Shown here: piece by piece, positions 62,973-64,000 of the stretch
Layout of the letters: each line of letters opens with the position of its first letter
Position numbering within the stretch: the stretch's first letter is position 1
Origin: CAVQZC01 sp963718315
Lineage (GTDB): Bacteria > Actinomycetota > Thermoleophilia > Gaiellales > JAICJC01
Assembly (NCBI GenBank): GCA_963718315.1
Contig: CAVQZC010000003.1
Span: 1 to 64,000 of the forward strand
Direction of reading: 5' to 3'
Length of the DNA stretch: 64,000 nucleotides
The notes under the pieces: generated by a model
What the model saw: only the letters and a program-made list of their open reading frames with translations
What the model was told of the DNA's origin: nothing
Database searches by the model: none
Translations under genes and position numbers: made by a program

Positions 62973-63422
62973 ATGGGCATGGCCGATGTTGCGGTCGTGA
63001 TCTCGGCCGCCCTGATCGGCTGGTACGTGGCGGCCGGGGGCCGCGACTACAAGCCGAGCGCCGATCCCAATCCCTGCGTGCCGCGCCAGTGGGCCGTCAC
63101 CCACGGCATGTCCGACATCCTCCAGCAGGTCACGCTGTCGGCGCTCAACGGCGCTGCCTGCGACCTTCACGTCAACCAGTACGACCTGGCGCTGGCGTTC
63201 ACCAGCCAGGACCGGCTGTCGCAGTTCGGCCGCGACCACCACATCAGTCAGGACCGTCTGAACTCGGCCGTGCAGTCCGGCATCAACACGGCAATCAGCG
63301 ATGCCCAGCACAGCGGCCGCATCAACGAGCTCGAGGCATTCGGGCTGCAGGCGCTGGTCTCGACACTGCCGACCGACAAGATCATCGGCTACGTCCAGGA
63401 CGCGCTGCGCAACGGCTTGTGA
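62973..63422 (+). CDS. Small membrane-anchored orphan protein
   Basis: A 149-residue protein with one N-terminal membrane segment (VAVVISAALIGWYVAAGG) and an outside helical part: CVPRQWAVTHGMSDILQQVT, two cysteines (NPC and AAC, a possible disulfide), and ISQDRLNSAVQSGINTAISD. I recognise no family. It begins 7 bases after the MFS gene stop and is probably co-transcribed. ATG at 62973 is used; ATG at 62979 is possible. The helical part resembles in composition the extra segment of the MFS protein, which hints at a partner role. Confidence 0.6.
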   Translation: MGMADVAVVISAALIGWYVAAGGRDYKPSADPNPCVPRQWAVTHGMSDILQQVTLSALNGAACDLHVNQYDLALAFTSQDRLSQFGRDHHISQDRLNSAVQSGINTAISDAQHSGRINELEAFGLQALVSTLPTDKIIGYVQDALRNGL

Positions 63423-63493
63423 CCGGGCGGGGCTGGCTGCTGCTCGCTATTCTTGGGCCGTCCCCCGGGCAGGACTGACCACCCGCGGGGCAC

Positions 63494-63566
63494 GCCGACG
63501 TAGCTCAGCTGGTAGAGCACATCACTCGTAATGATGGGGTCCGGGGTTCGAGTCCCCGCGTCGGCT
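63494..63566 (+). tRNA. tRNA-Thr, anticodon CGT
   Basis: A full cloverleaf: acceptor GCCGACG/CGTCGGC, D-arm GCTC...GAGC, anticodon stem CATCA/TGATG with loop CTCGTAA (anticodon CGT at 63527-63529, reading ACG) and T-arm CGGGG TTCGAGT CCCCG. Discriminator T at 63566. CCA is not encoded. Confidence 0.95.
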
Positions 63567-63639
63567 TGAGGACGTCTGGGCCACAGCTACGATCGCTCGA
63601 CGTGTGAATGGGTTGGCTATGTCCGCAAGGAGGACACCT

Positions 63640-64000
63640 GTGCGCAACAAGACAGCGCTCGTCACCGCCGCAGCGCTGATCGGTGGCGCGGCGCTGTATC
63701 GCTCGTTCCTGCGCCGACCGATCCTCACCTGGGGGGCGACTCAGGATGAGGCTCAAGCGCGGCTGCCGGGCGATGAACTGCTCGAAGACGCCGACGGCGT
63801 CGCGACGCGGGCGATCACGGTCAACGCACCGCCGGCAGCGGTCTGGCCCTGGATCGCGCAGATGGGACCATCGCCCCGCGGAGGCGCCTACACCTACGAC
63901 TGGATCGAAAACCTCCTAGGCCTGCACATGCACAGCGTCGATCACGTCCTGCCCGAGTTCCAGCATCCACAGGTTGGCGAGGGGTTCGGCTACGGGCCCA
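63640..64000 (+). CDS. SRPBCC-like protein, C-terminus outside window
   Basis: GTG at 63640 follows AAGGAGG at 6 bases. The first 120 residues are open to the window edge. An N-terminal hydrophobic stretch (ALVTAAALIGGAALYRSFL) is followed by DADGVATRAITVNAPPAAVW and PWIAQMGPSPRGGAYTYDWI, the opening of the helix-grip (SRPBCC/polyketide cyclase) fold seen in many actinobacterial proteins of unknown ligand. Function cannot be stated. Confidence 0.7.
   Translation, partial: MRNKTALVTAAALIGGAALYRSFLRRPILTWGATQDEAQARLPGDELLEDADGVATRAITVNAPPAAVWPWIAQMGPSPRGGAYTYDWIENLLGLHMHSVDHVLPEFQHPQVGEGFGYGP

Overview
The window is G+C-rich chromosomal DNA with actinobacterial traits: frequent GTG/TTG starts, ATGA/GTGA stop-start overlaps, a coenzyme B12-type (class II) ribonucleotide reductase run by NrdR, paired GT87-type membrane glycosyltransferases, and secreted Ig-like/glycine-rich proteins. 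A member of the Actinomycetota, perhaps Thermoleophilia, fits best; that placement is inference, because no rRNA or marker set is present.

Layout. 1-3.4 kb: end of a secreted protein, an O-antigen-ligase-like membrane protein, a YihY/BrkB protein and a TauE/SafE anion exporter. 3.5-8.4 kb: a tightly overlapped minus-strand operon running two-subunit class I fumarase, phosphosulfolactate-synthase-like protein, APS reductase (cysH), APS kinase (cysC), ATP sulfurylase (sat), closed by a hairpin. 8.4-24 kb: HIT protein, zinc-ribbon sugar epimerase plus GT2 glycosyltransferase, a repeat-bearing secreted protein, an Orn/Lys/Arg decarboxylase, PilZ and saccharopine-dehydrogenase-like cluster, transporters, two GT87 proteins, an aminotransferase and a secreted GH25 lysozyme. 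23.9-37 kb: a catabolic island with two class III aminotransferases, a spermidine/putrescine-type ABC importer split over two strands, glycerate 2-kinase, enolase, a GntR regulator and an FAD oxidoreductase. The same TGTCGACAGTCTAC-like element stands before each of its main transcription units. 37-46 kb: HxlR regulator with DHA2 exporter, another MFS protein, small enzymes and a roughly 1,150-residue glycine-rich/Ig-like/DUF642 secreted protein. 46.6-50 kb: nrdR-nrdJ with two NrdR boxes 31 bp apart. 50-60.6 kb: type IA topoisomerase with four C-terminal zinc repeats, co-oriented with an epimerase and a polysaccharide deacetylase; a lipoprotein amidase; the tmk-holB-ricT-like cluster; a class II aldolase; an ABC-2 exporter. 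60.6-64 kb: SDR protein, MFS protein, an orphan, tRNA-Thr(CGT) and the start of an SRPBCC-like gene.

Reading quality. Many genes in 24.9-37 kb and 46.7-60 kb, and a few elsewhere, are broken by single-base insertions or deletions although the conserved protein continues in the next frame. These include essential genes (enolase, nrdJ, holB, topoisomerase), so I read them as uncorrected sequence errors, not decay. Coordinates there mark the whole gene across the breaks.

The two most interesting regions are the sulfate-assimilation operon carrying a sulfite-to-PEP condensing enzyme and a fumarase-type hydro-lyase, and the operator-linked aminotransferase/importer/glycerate-kinase/enolase island.
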